Source of the DNA: Leadbetterella lacustris
Lineage (GTDB): Bacteria; Bacteroidota; Bacteroidia; Cytophagales; Spirosomataceae
Length of the DNA: 64,000 nt
NCBI GenBank assembly: GCA_965234335.1
Contig: OZ248426.1
Span: forward strand, 134,318-198,317
Direction: 5' to 3'
Under the pieces are notes generated by a model. It was not told the DNA's origin. It did not search any database and saw only the letters and a list, made by a program, of their open reading frames with translations. The first letter of the stretch is position 1. Each line of letters begins with the position of its first letter. A program made the translations under genes and the position numbers. Of the stretch, positions 16,758-25,321 are shown one piece after another.

Positions 16758-18245
16758 TTACTGCATCTTAAATCTCACTCCGTAATTTATCCCAAATGTT
16801 CTGGGTTTGAAGCTTAAGTTCTGTTCGCTAGACACGCCCGAAATAAGAGCTTGTTGGTAGGTTGAGCCCAGATTGGCCTCCCAGCTTTTATTGATGTCGT
16901 AATTAATTCTCATGCCTCCCATTCCGCTTATATTCAACAAGTTAAAAGTCGAATTGGCTGCTGTGAGATTGCTGCTTTGAGAATTTTGACTATCGAAATT
17001 GCCAAAAATAAACATATCGCCACTCACTCCACCCAGAGCCTCTATATCAAGTTTTTTAAGGAGTGGAATACTATAATTTAAAAGAACGGGCACGTTAAAA
17101 TAGTTGTACAACTGTTTGTTGGTGGCATTCACAGAGAGGACTGTTTGTGTATTACTGCTTTTAGAATCGAGATAATTCGACTGAAAATAGCTATTTACCT
17201 CACCTGTATTTTGATTGATAGCATACACGTTTGTGCTCATGTAGGCATTTGCTTGCATGTATCTCAGACCACTTTCAATACCCAGTCTATTTTTTATTTT
17301 TTTACCAAAAGAAAAACCAAAGTTCACTGCTCTTCCGTTTCTGAAACTGCTCTCTGGCATATTATTAGTAAGTAAAGTTGGACTGCTACTAGAAGTTGGG
17401 CCGGCTGGAGACATGCTGATTTCCGCAGCTTTATATACAAAAGCCGCATCGTTTCTGGCCGATGCCAAGGCTGCTCCTGTAAAACCATTACTCTCGAAAT
17501 TCGGATTGAAAGGTGCAACACCTGTGTTTAAGCCAAACCACATTTTATCTTTTGAAGTATTAGCTTCGGCCACTTCATCCTCAAATTCAACACTTATGAG
17601 AGAACGAAAAGGCTGAAATCTGTTCGCAAAATATTTGACTCCTTTTTGTTTCAGTTTATTAATTTCAAATTTTTCTGAATTGTTTGCGGCCAAATAACTT
17701 TCAACGGCTTCTGGCTTGGCCGGATTTAGAAGTTCAATGCGTTGGGTACTTTTTGGAGAAAGTCCCTCGTCTGAAGCATCAGCAGAACCCATTTTTCTAT
17801 TTCTTCCAAGTAAATTTAATTTTCTTCCAATGGTATTCTGTTTTCTGTTTTTTGTAAAAGATATAGTCGCTAGGTCAGCTTTTTTATTTTCTTCAAAAGA
17901 CTTATTTGCCGACGCAGGGACATCCATTTTTTCTTGCTGAATTTGAGATTTTTTGTCTGTGTTTTTTATGTCTATTTGTTTACTTGAGTCTTTACTTTCA
18001 ATGATTTGTGATATTTTTTCAGTTTGATTATTGTTTACAAAAAGCACGGTAAGGCCCAGAACCAAAGCGGCAGCAATTCCAGAGAGGAGGGCAGGGTTTT
18101 TCCACCACAAAAATGCCACTCTCTTTTTGTTCTTTTTATCAAGTTCTTTTTCGATGTTTGCCCAAACAAAATCAGGCGGCGGCACGGAGGCTTCTTTGAA
18201 CGCCTCGTGCCACTGATTTTCGAAACTTTTAAATTCTGATTCCAT
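16758..18245 (-). CDS. Anti-sigma-like membrane protein with C-terminal outer-membrane beta-barrel domain
   Basis: A 495-aa protein with a cytoplasmic N-terminal domain (about 1-45, ...PPPDFVWANIEKEL), one membrane helix (about 52-70, LLSGIAAALVLGLTVLFV), a long Lys/Ser/Asn-rich linker, and a C-terminal domain from about residue 235 that looks like an outer-membrane beta-barrel: alternating aromatic strands, GLNTGVAPFNPNF, LGIESGLRYMQANAYMST, and a terminal NYGVRFKMQ. It starts 4 bp after an ECF sigma gene on the same strand, so it is very probably the matching anti-sigma factor or sensor. The helix plus barrel arrangement would span both membranes or needs only part of the barrel-like domain to fold in the periplasm. 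Confidence 0.75.
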   Translation of the reverse strand: MESEFKSFENQWHEAFKEASVPPPDFVWANIEKELDKKNKKRVAFLWWKNPALLSGIAAALVLGLTVLFVNNNQTEKISQIIESKDSSKQIDIKNTDKKSQIQQEKMDVPASANKSFEENKKADLATISFTKNRKQNTIGRKLNLLGRNRKMGSADASDEGLSPKSTQRIELLNPAKPEAVESYLAANNSEKFEINKLKQKGVKYFANRFQPFRSLISVEFEDEVAEANTSKDKMWFGLNTGVAPFNPNFESNGFTGAALASARNDAAFVYKAAEISMSPAGPTSSSSPTLLTNNMPESSFRNGRAVNFGFSFGKKIKNRLGIESGLRYMQANAYMSTNVYAINQNTGEVNSYFQSNYLDSKSSNTQTVLSVNATNKQLYNYFNVPVLLNYSIPLLKKLDIEALGGVSGDMFIFGNFDSQNSQSSNLTAANSTFNLLNISGMGGMRINYDINKSWEANLGSTYQQALISGVSSEQNLSFKPRTFGINYGVRFKMQ

Positions 18246-18249
18246 TTAT

Positions 18250-18804
18250 TTAATTGGCTTTTGCCAGTCTAATATTTTCTTTTTCTATTTTTTCAATCAA
18301 AAGCATCCTCGCTCTTGAAAACTGCGACTTTGAAGTTCCTTCAGTAATATTCAACATTTCGGCTATTTCTTGATGTTTATGCCCTTCAATAGCATATAAA
18401 TTAAAAACCATTCTGCAGCCCTCTGGAAGCTCGTTTATCAGACCCAATAAAGTTTCCATTTTAAGATTTTCAAGTCCTAGATTTCCCGGATTTTCATCGT
18501 TTTCGCCATGATAATCTTCAATATCTATTGTGGGCATTTGTCCACGTTTTTGAATGGCTTTTAGAGCCGTGTTTATTACTATTCTTTTAAGCCAAGCTTC
18601 TAATGGACAGTCGAATCTGAAGGTATGTAGGTTTTTGAAAATCTTTACAAGAGCGTCTTGTAATACATCTTGTGCTTCGTCTCTGCTTTTCATATATCTT
18701 AGCGATACGGCATAGAGCTTTCCGGCGAATTGTTCATACAATTGCCTCTGAGCTAACCGTTCTTCGCGTATGCAGGCCTCAACTACAAGTTTATCGTTTG
18801 ACAT
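18250..18804 (-). CDS. ECF-type RNA polymerase sigma factor
   Basis: A 184-aa sigma-70 family factor of the extracytoplasmic function group. Region 2 is seen in the RRQ-like start and the YMKSRDEAQDVLQDALVKIF stretch (about 38-57), and region 4 in LPEGCRMVFNLYAIEGHKHQ with the helix-turn-helix EIAEMLNITEGTSKSQFSRA. Sigma-3 is absent, as expected. Directly downstream on the same strand lies its presumed anti-sigma factor. It probably directs core polymerase to a small regulon that includes this operon. The upstream neighbour ribD ends more than 70 bp away on the same strand. Confidence 0.95.
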   Translation of the reverse strand: MSNDKLVVEACIREERLAQRQLYEQFAGKLYAVSLRYMKSRDEAQDVLQDALVKIFKNLHTFRFDCPLEAWLKRIVINTALKAIQKRGQMPTIDIEDYHGENDENPGNLGLENLKMETLLGLINELPEGCRMVFNLYAIEGHKHQEIAEMLNITEGTSKSQFSRARMLLIEKIEKENIRLAKAN

Positions 18805-18882
18805 ATTTTATAAAAGGCAGAATACAAAATGATGTATCCAAAGGGTACAAAAATGATTCCAAAAATGAGAAAAGGGTTGTAA

Positions 18883-19929
18883 TTAAAAAGCAAATATAAA
18901 AATCTGGTCGTTTAGAATACTGTAATTTTTGACCAACGGAATTCCGCTTGGTACTTTTGGAGCATTGATTCCTTCTTTTAAAACCATATCACTTTTTATA
19001 ACACGGATTTCATCATAGTATTGCTCTTCAAAAAAAGACTGGATAAGTTGTGGGCCGCCTTCTACTAGAACACTGTTTATTCCTCTTCTTTTGAGGTCTG
19101 AAAGCATGTTTTTTAGAAAATTTGCATCTGAATTTAACTGAATAAATTCTAAATTTTCCTCAATTTGATTTTTATGAAGATTATAAATTAAAGTCTTTTG
19201 CTTTCGGTCAAAAATATTGAAATCACCTTTGATTCTGAGGTTTTTGTCAATAATTATTCGTGTTGGATTATTTGCTTCGGGCCAATTACGGGCATTCAGT
19301 TGGGGATTGTCAGTCAAAACTGTGTTAGTTCCGACTAAAATACCAGCTTCTTCAGCTCGCCAACGGTGAACAGTTATGTTGGTTGTTGCATTCGAAATTG
19401 GTAATGGATTTCCGTCAATCTGTGCCACAAAACCATCGGAAGTTTCCGCCCACTTAATGACAATATAGGGTAGGCCAGACCGATGTGCTTTAAAGAAACG
19501 CTTGTTCAGTTCTTCTCCCGCTTTATCCAAAACGCCAGTTAATACCTCAATTCCAGCCGCTTGTAATTTTTTGATACCTGTTCCAGAAACTTGCGGGAAC
19601 GGGTCAGTGTTGCAAATTACAACTTTCTTGACTTTATGCTTTATCAATAAATCGGCACAAGGCGGTGTTTTTCCGAAATGTGAGCAAGGTTCGAGGGTAA
19701 CATAAACTGTAGATTCTGAAAGCAAATCTTTATTGATTACTGCATTAATAGCATTAACCTCTGCATGGGCTTCGCCATATTTTTGATGAAAACCTTCGCC
19801 GATAATCAAGTCGTTATGAACAATTACACAACCAACCATGGGATTAGGACTAACCCACTCTCTGCCCAAAGCGGCAAGTTGGAGAGCTCTCTTCATGTAA
19901 ACTTGGTCACTATTTTCGGGCTTGCTCAA
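18883..19929 (-). CDS. ribD: Bifunctional riboflavin biosynthesis protein RibD
   Basis: Diaminohydroxyphosphoribosylaminopyrimidine deaminase fused to 5-amino-6-(5-phosphoribosylamino)uracil reductase, the second and third steps of riboflavin synthesis; cytoplasmic. The 348-aa protein has the zinc-deaminase motif HAEV (His55, Glu57) and EPCSHFGKTPPC (Cys82, Cys91), then the NADPH-dependent reductase half (VIKWAETSDGFVA, VLVEGGPQLIQSF). It overlaps the upstream YciI-family gene by ATGA at 19926-19929, indicating translational coupling. No other rib gene is here. Confidence 0.95.
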   Translation of the reverse strand: MSKPENSDQVYMKRALQLAALGREWVSPNPMVGCVIVHNDLIIGEGFHQKYGEAHAEVNAINAVINKDLLSESTVYVTLEPCSHFGKTPPCADLLIKHKVKKVVICNTDPFPQVSGTGIKKLQAAGIEVLTGVLDKAGEELNKRFFKAHRSGLPYIVIKWAETSDGFVAQIDGNPLPISNATTNITVHRWRAEEAGILVGTNTVLTDNPQLNARNWPEANNPTRIIIDKNLRIKGDFNIFDRKQKTLIYNLHKNQIEENLEFIQLNSDANFLKNMLSDLKRRGINSVLVEGGPQLIQSFFEEQYYDEIRVIKSDMVLKEGINAPKVPSGIPLVKNYSILNDQIFIFAF

Positions 19930-20219
19930 GATAAATCAGCTACTTTAAAGGGTGTAATGGTGTAACTCGCCCAAACGCCCTCTAAAATATAAGGCTCATT
20001 TTTGAGATATTCTTGAAGGCCATTTTCGTCTTCAAAATTCAGAATAACGGCAGAGCCTTTCATTTTACCCTCATCAGAAAGTTGGGCACCGCCTGCTATG
20101 ATTTTACCTTCGGCTTTCATGCGTCTGGCATATTCAAAATGACGTGGACGCACTTCCATCCGTTTTTCGAGGGCATTCGGGGCATCGCCGTCGTGGGCGA
20201 CTAAGAGGTATTGGGGCAT
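19926..20219 (-). CDS. YciI-family protein
   Basis: A 97-aa cytoplasmic protein of the YciI/YCII-related fold (ferredoxin-like alpha+beta). The central His-Asp pair (VAHDGDAPNALEKRMEVRPR) and the tail NEPYILEGVWASYTITPFKV fit the family. Function is unclear; relatives resemble the muconolactone isomerase-like dimers and one has been implicated as a dehydrochlorinase. It starts the two-gene unit with ribD, which it overlaps by four bases. Confidence 0.88.
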   Translation of the reverse strand: MPQYLLVAHDGDAPNALEKRMEVRPRHFEYARRMKAEGKIIAGGAQLSDEGKMKGSAVILNFEDENGLQEYLKNEPYILEGVWASYTITPFKVADLS

Positions 20220-20351
20220 GATTTTTAAAAATATATGTAAGAATAAACTAAGAAAGAGTCAATTCAGTTAAACAAAACTATACAGAATGTAAATTTACGA
20301 ACATTAATATTATAGTTTTAATTATATTTGCTTAAAATAGATTTAATCAAA

Positions 20352-20576
20352 ATGACAATTTAAGAAATAAAAAATGAGTCTGGTGAAAAAACTGGTGTTT
20401 TTATTCCGATTAGAGAATGGGAGTTGATTCAATCGAAATTTCCAGATATTGAGACACTAGATCAGGATATTCAAAAGTGGGAAAAAGACTTTATTGACAC
20501 ACGTCTTCAATCTATAAGTGCGGAAAGATTGAAACCAATTGAGGAACTTTTTGAAGAATTAAACAAAAGAATTTAA
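20352..20576 (+). pseudogene. Antitoxin gene with nonsense codon 4
   Basis: From ATG 20352 the frame reads M-T-I-stop-E-I-K-N and then continues open for 70 codons: GEKTGVFIPIREWELIQSKF to KPIEELFEELNKRI. This is the pattern of short Bacteroidota antitoxins that precede ParE/RelE toxins. The TAA at 20361-20363 removes the product unless a downstream non-ATG start is used; no other in-frame ATG exists. The stop overlaps the start region of the following toxin gene as TTTAATA. Confidence 0.7.
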
Positions 20577-20875
20577 TAAAATTCTTATTTTTTGATGAAG
20601 TCTCAATAGATTTATCCGATGCGAGAAAATGGTATAAAGACCAAAAAGAGGGATTAGAGGAGGAGTTTTCTGATGAAATAAAAAGAGCACTTTTAAAAAT
20701 TCGTCGTTATCCTTTCGGCCATTCAATTAGATATCGGAATATAAGGATTGCATACTTAGAAAGATTTCCATACAATATTCATTTTTATATAGATGAAGTT
20801 TTAAGTCAAATTGTTATTACTGCTATAGTTCATCAAAAAAGACATCCAAATACATCGATGAAAAGAGGAAGATAA
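20576..20875 (+). pseudogene. ParE/RelE-family toxin gene without a start codon
   Basis: Open frame of 99 codons beginning at ATA 20576 and ending KRGR. The product (KFLFFDEVSIDLSDARKWYK, RRYPFGHSIRYRNIRIAYLE, FPYNIHFYIDE, IVITAIVHQKRHP) has the full ParE/RelE fold including the C-terminal His-Lys-Arg segment. The usual layout would put an ATG overlapping the antitoxin stop; here the sequence is TAATA instead of TAATG, consistent with a G-to-A loss of the start. The only in-frame ATG lies near the end. With the antitoxin also broken, the module is probably dead. Confidence 0.75.
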
Positions 20876-20895
20876 AAGTTTTTGTTCAAAAATGG

Positions 20896-20926
20896 AAAAG
20901 CCCCAATGAATCTCATCAGGGCCTTT
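20896..20926 (-). terminator. Rho-independent terminator of typA
   Basis: Imperfect stem AAGGCCC/GGGGCTT with a long loop and following T-run on the minus strand, about 55 bp past the typA stop. Confidence 0.6.
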
Positions 20927-20979
20927 CTATATTTTCAAGTTAGTTAATTTTCAGATTAACCTACCACCACATTTTATTA

Positions 20980-22806
20980 TTACACCAAAGCAGCATTAGT
21001 CTCAGACATACGCTCAGAACGTTTACGCTCGTTTTCGTCAAGATAAATCTTTCTCATTCTCAACGACTTAGGTGTCACCTCTAAGTACTCATCTTTTTGG
21101 ATATATTCCATACATTCCTCCAAAGAGAAGTTTAGTTTCGGCGTAATTTTAACGTTATCATCAGAACCTGATGCACGCATGTTAGTCAATTTTTTTGAGG
21201 TCTGTAAGTTAACAACAATGTCGTTCTGACGGTTGTGCTCACCTACTACCATACCCATGTAGATATCTTCACCTGGATCGATGAAAAACACACCTCTATC
21301 TTGTAGTTTATCGATAGCATAAGGAACCGCAGGGCCATTGCCCATTGATATCATTGAGCCGTTCGTACGACCAGGTATTACTCCTTTATAAGGCTCGTAA
21401 GACTTGAAACGGTGGTTCATGATGGCTTCTCCTTGAGTTGCAGTTAATACATTTGATCGCAAACCAATCAGTCCTCTTGAAGGAATATTAAACTCAAGGT
21501 GCTGTAAGTCACCCTTTGGCTCCATAATCAAAAGTTCCCCTTTTCTTTGAGTAGCCAATTCGATAACTTTACCAGCAGTTTCTTCAGGTACGTCCACAAC
21601 TAATGTCTCGATAGGCTCCATTCTTTCTCCATTTGGCCCATCCATGTATAGTACTTGTGGTTGACCTACTTGGAACTCATAACCTTCACGACGCATAGTT
21701 TCTATCAAAACCGACAAGTGAAGAATACCACGACCAAACACAATAAATTTATCTTCAGAATCGCCTTGTTTTACTTTAAGTGCAAGGTTTTTCTCTGTTT
21801 CTTTCATCAAACGTTCTCTTACGTGACGCGATGTAACGAATTTACCTTCTTTTCCAAAAAATGGGGAGTTGTTGATGGTAAACAACATGTTCATAGTAGG
21901 CTCATCGATTGAGATTCTTGCCAATGCTTCTGGGTTTTCTGCATCAGCTACCGTATCGCCAATCTCGAAGTCGTCTAATCCGGTGATAGCACATATTTCT
22001 CCACAGCCCACTGAGTCTGTTTTTACTCTTCCCAAGCCTTCAAAAACCTGTAATTCTTTAATTCTCATTTTTTTGATAGAACCGTCAGCCTTACAAAGCG
22101 ATACTTGCATGCCTTCTTTGAGTGTACCTCTTGCTACTCTACCTATGGCTATTCTACCCACAAATGAGTTATAGTCTAATGAGGTAATTTGCATTTGAGG
22201 CGTTCCTTCATTTATTGGAGAGGCTGGTATAAATTCAATGATGGCATCCAAAAGTGGAGTGATTGAATCTGTTTGAACTTTCCAATCTGTACTCATCCAT
22301 CCTTGTTTTGATGAACCGTAAAGACAAGGGAAGTCCAGTTGGTCTTCGGTGGCATTTAGGTTGAACATTAAGTCGAAAACGTTCTCGTGTACCTCGTCTG
22401 GGCGACAGTTTTCTTTGTCAACCTTGTTTACAATAACGATTGGCTTTAATCCTAAATCGATGGCTTTGCCTAATACAAAACGTGTTTGTGGCATTGGGCC
22501 TTCAAAAGCATCCACCAATAAGATTACTCCATCGGCCAATTTCAATACACGCTCTACCTCACCACCGAAGTCGGCGTGACCAGGAGTGTCAATGATATTA
22601 ATTTTGATTCCTTTATATCTAACAGACACGTTTTTTGATACGATAGTGATACCTCTTTCACGCTCAAGGTCGTTGTTGTCGAGGATTAAATCTCCAAACT
22701 CTTGGTTTTCTCTAAAAATTTTAGAGGCGTGGATGATTTTGTCAACAAGGGTAGTTTTACCGTGGTCAACGTGAGCAATGATGGCGATATTTCTTATTTC
22801 TTGCAT
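20980..22806 (-). CDS. typA: GTP-binding translation factor TypA/BipA
   Basis: Ribosome-associated GTPase of the EF-G/LepA type that helps 50S assembly and stress or low-temperature growth. The 608-aa protein has G1 AHVDHGKTT, G3 DTPGHADFGGEVERVL, G4 NKVD and the TypA-specific C-terminal domain (RGLIGLRSNVLTATQGEAIM, GVFFIDPGEDIYMGMVVGEH). I chose ATG 22806 (MQEIRNIAIIAH) because it matches the family N-terminus; the ATG at 22821 adds five residues. It has its own terminator and a 5' gap of about 170 bp, so it is a single-gene unit. Confidence 0.97.
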   Translation of the reverse strand: MQEIRNIAIIAHVDHGKTTLVDKIIHASKIFRENQEFGDLILDNNDLERERGITIVSKNVSVRYKGIKINIIDTPGHADFGGEVERVLKLADGVILLVDAFEGPMPQTRFVLGKAIDLGLKPIVIVNKVDKENCRPDEVHENVFDLMFNLNATEDQLDFPCLYGSSKQGWMSTDWKVQTDSITPLLDAIIEFIPASPINEGTPQMQITSLDYNSFVGRIAIGRVARGTLKEGMQVSLCKADGSIKKMRIKELQVFEGLGRVKTDSVGCGEICAITGLDDFEIGDTVADAENPEALARISIDEPTMNMLFTINNSPFFGKEGKFVTSRHVRERLMKETEKNLALKVKQGDSEDKFIVFGRGILHLSVLIETMRREGYEFQVGQPQVLYMDGPNGERMEPIETLVVDVPEETAGKVIELATQRKGELLIMEPKGDLQHLEFNIPSRGLIGLRSNVLTATQGEAIMNHRFKSYEPYKGVIPGRTNGSMISMGNGPAVPYAIDKLQDRGVFFIDPGEDIYMGMVVGEHNRQNDIVVNLQTSKKLTNMRASGSDDNVKITPKLNFSLEECMEYIQKDEYLEVTPKSLRMRKIYLDENERKRSERMSETNAALV

Positions 22807-22980
22807 TTTGATTTCCTTCAAAAAAGGATTTTTAGATTGAGTTTTTTTAGGGGATTAGCCCTAAAAAGTCCGCAAAGGTACGAATTTAATTTTAATAAAC
22901 TCATAGCCAATATATTAATTTAAAGTAAACTATTGATTGTCAAATAATTAATTGGAGAAGTGCAATTTTGGATATTAAAC

Positions 22981-23946
22981 TCATTCTTTCTTCAATATCC
23001 GCCTCACAATCAATTCAGCATGGACTCGAGAGTTTTCTATGAACAAACTCCGGGTGTCCATTCCCCCGCATATTACACCAGCGATAAAGACGTTTGGAAG
23101 GTTGGTTTCCATTGTGGTTTGGTTATATTCAGGCTTTCTTTGTTCGTCTTCGGATAGTTTTATGCCTAATTTTTCTAAAAATGGCAGATTGGGTTTATAG
23201 CCGGTCATAGCCAAAACCCAGTCGTTTTCTATTGAAATTTCACTTTCTTCAGTACTTATTATTACACTATTTTCGGTTATTTTAGAAATTTCCGAGCCAA
23301 AATACGCCTTTATTGAACCTTCTGCTATCCTATTTTCAATATCGGGCCGAACCCAATATTTCACGCTTTTGCCTATTTCTTGCTCACGAATTACCATAGT
23401 TACCTGAGCTCCTTTTCTCCACGTTTCTAGGGCTACATCCACTGCCGAATTATTGGATCCAACTACCAGAATTTTCTGAAAAGCATAAAAATGCGGATCT
23501 TTGTAATAATGCGTGACTTTGGGCAAATTCTCTCCTTCGATGCCCAAGGTATTGGGGATATCATAAAAACCAGTAGCTAAAATCAAATACTCGGATTCGT
23601 ATTTACTTTTTTTTGTGTTAGTTTGGTATGAGTTTTCTACTTTTTCAACCGACTGTACTTCCTCAAAAAGTCTTACATTTAGTGTTTTATTTTGAGTAAC
23701 TCTTCTATAATATTCTAGTGCTTCTGACCGTGTAGGCTTTGCTGAAATAGACACAAAAGGCACTCCGCCAATCTCCAACCTTTCAGAAGTACTGAAAAAA
23801 GTCATAGTGGTAGGATAATTATAGAGGGAATTCACCAAACATCCTTTTTCTAAAACCACATAACTCAAGCCGGCTTGATGACATTCAATTGCACACGCCA
23901 AGCCTATTGGGCCGCCTCCGATTATAATTACGTCGTATTTTTTCAT
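22981..23946 (-). CDS. ypdA: YpdA-family FAD/NAD(P)-dependent bacillithiol disulfide reductase-like protein
   Basis: A 321-aa two-dinucleotide-fold flavoenzyme. The FAD site is IIIGGGPIGLACAIECHQAG (about 8-27); the second nucleotide fold is ILVVGSNNSAVDVALE. The stretch LYNYPTTMTFFSTSERLEIG and PTRSEALEYYRR are specific to the YpdA group. In Firmicutes YpdA reduces bacillithiol disulfide; several Bacteroidota also have bacillithiol-related genes. No other bacillithiol gene is in the window, so that role is inferred from family. Confidence 0.88.
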   Translation of the reverse strand: MKKYDVIIIGGGPIGLACAIECHQAGLSYVVLEKGCLVNSLYNYPTTMTFFSTSERLEIGGVPFVSISAKPTRSEALEYYRRVTQNKTLNVRLFEEVQSVEKVENSYQTNTKKSKYESEYLILATGFYDIPNTLGIEGENLPKVTHYYKDPHFYAFQKILVVGSNNSAVDVALETWRKGAQVTMVIREQEIGKSVKYWVRPDIENRIAEGSIKAYFGSEISKITENSVIISTEESEISIENDWVLAMTGYKPNLPFLEKLGIKLSEDEQRKPEYNQTTMETNLPNVFIAGVICGGMDTRSLFIENSRVHAELIVRRILKKE

Positions 23947-24053
23947 GAAACAAATTTACAGGAAATGAGCGTTTTTAAGACATGATGTGGAGTTATAAAT
24001 ACTTTGTTTTGAAATAATACTTAATTTTCGCCGACAAATATTCAATCTTAATA

Positions 24054-24557
24054 ATGCAAATTCTTGAAACCAAACTATTAATTCTCCGCAAATTCACCTT
24101 GGCTGATGCTCCATTTATATTGGAATTGGTTAATACGCCCACTTGGCTGGAGTTTATTGGCGATAAGGGCGTAAAAAATCTAGAAGATGCTGAAAATTAT
24201 CTAAAAAACGGATCATTAAAAAGTTATGAAGATAACGGCTTCGGATTTTATTTGGTTGCTGAAAAATCGACACAAAAACCAATTGGAATGTGTGGATTTA
24301 TCAATAGACAAGAATTCGAAAATGTGGATTTAGGTTTTGCTTTTCTTCCAGACTTTATTGGAAAAGGTTTTGGATTTGAGATAGCCCAAGCAACATTGCA
24401 CTATGGAAAAGAGGTTTTGAAACTTGGTCGAATAATAGCCATTGTAGATCCCAGAAACACGGCTTCCAATGCCCTTTTACAGAAACTTGGGTTTGTTTTT
24501 GAAAAAACCATTTATTTTGGCGAAAAAAAGACTTTGCTGAATTTGTACGGGATTTGA
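24054..24557 (+). CDS. GNAT-family N-acetyltransferase (RimJ/RimL-like)
   Basis: A 167-aa cytoplasmic acetyltransferase. TKLLILRKFTLADAPFILEL is the RimJ/RimL-type N-terminal strand, PIGMCGFINR and the acetyl-CoA pyrophosphate-binding segment LPDFIGKGFGFEIAQATLHY (Q/RxxGxG/A-like) follow, and NTASNALLQKLGFVFEKT is the typical C-terminal motif. The substrate, a protein N-terminus or a small molecule, is unknown. It stands alone and divergent from ypdA. Confidence 0.9.
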   Translation: MQILETKLLILRKFTLADAPFILELVNTPTWLEFIGDKGVKNLEDAENYLKNGSLKSYEDNGFGFYLVAEKSTQKPIGMCGFINRQEFENVDLGFAFLPDFIGKGFGFEIAQATLHYGKEVLKLGRIIAIVDPRNTASNALLQKLGFVFEKTIYFGEKKTLLNLYGI

Positions 24558-24662
24558 AATTTAAACTTTTGGAAAAATAATTGTTGATTTATCTAAAAAT
24601 GTACTCAAAATCAATAGTTTTGTAAACGAAAATAGGTTTGGAATTTAAAAAATATTCTTAAA

Positions 24663-24875
24663 ATGAGTACAGACATTCTTGATTCTTTAAAATTACTTTC
24701 GCTGGCTGATAAATTGGAAGTTGCTCAAATTTTGTGGGAGGATATTGTAGAGAAACAGGATATAGTATCAGTACCAAAAGAACATGAAGTTGTTCTAGAT
24801 GAAAGACTTATGAAAATTGAGGATGGTAAGACATCTTTTAACAAATGGAGCTCTATAAGATCCAAATATGAATAG
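24663..24875 (+). CDS. Antitoxin of a ParE-type addiction module (Unstab_antitox-like)
   Basis: A 70-aa acidic protein. The N-terminal helix SLKLLSLADKLEVAQILWED and the closing pattern VPKEHEVVLDERLMKIEDGK...W match the addiction-module antitoxin family that precedes ParE toxins. The frame is intact. It lies 3 bp upstream of a ParE gene, which is truncated, so it may act only as a free antitoxin. Confidence 0.85.
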   Translation: MSTDILDSLKLLSLADKLEVAQILWEDIVEKQDIVSVPKEHEVVLDERLMKIEDGKTSFNKWSSIRSKYE

Positions 24876-24878
24876 TCC

Positions 24879-25190
24879 ATGTTTGAAATTCTTGTTTCAG
24901 AAGATGCTGAAAACGATTTAAATAATATTTGGAGATGGTATGAAGGTCAGAAACTGGGATTAGGTAAGGCATTCATTTCTAGTTTTGAAAAGACTTTAGA
25001 AATGTTAGGGGCGTTCCCACAGTCAAAAACGAAAATTAAATTTAATCTTCACCGCTGTTTGCTCCACAAATTTCTTTTTGGTGTGTATTAGCTCGTTGAT
25101 AGAAAGGAAAAAACAGTGAAAATAATTGGCATATTGCACTTCAAAAGAGGCAACAGAGCCAAAAAAGTAATTTTAGCAAAGCGTAAGTAA
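24879..25190 (+). pseudogene. ParE-family toxin gene with a premature stop
   Basis: Starts at ATG 24879, 3 bp after the antitoxin. Residues 1-70 (MFEILVSEDAENDLNNIWRW, LHRCLLHKFLFGVY) are followed by TAG at 25089-25091, after which the same frame continues LVDRKEKTVKIIGILHFKRG and ends at 25190. The complete fold (103 codons) matches ParE, whose last strand and basic tail are lost by the stop, so the toxin is probably inactive. Confidence 0.85.
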
Positions 25191-25279
25191 CATTGCCAAC
25201 CTCATTTTCTGAAAATCTACCACCCATCCGCTAAATAATTCGTTGGTAGAAAATAAATGCCTTGCCCGAAAATAAAATA

Positions 25280-25287
25280 TAACTTTG
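25280..25287 (+). promoter_or_regulatory. Candidate -7 promoter element of the ABC ATPase gene
   Basis: TAACTTTG fits the Bacteroidota TAnnTTTG box, 34 bp before the ATG at 25322. A TTG at 25262-25264 could be the -33 element but the 15-bp spacer is short. Confidence 0.3.
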
Positions 25288-25321
25288 TTGCTTTCAATAA
25301 AAATAAACAAAAACCGATAGT

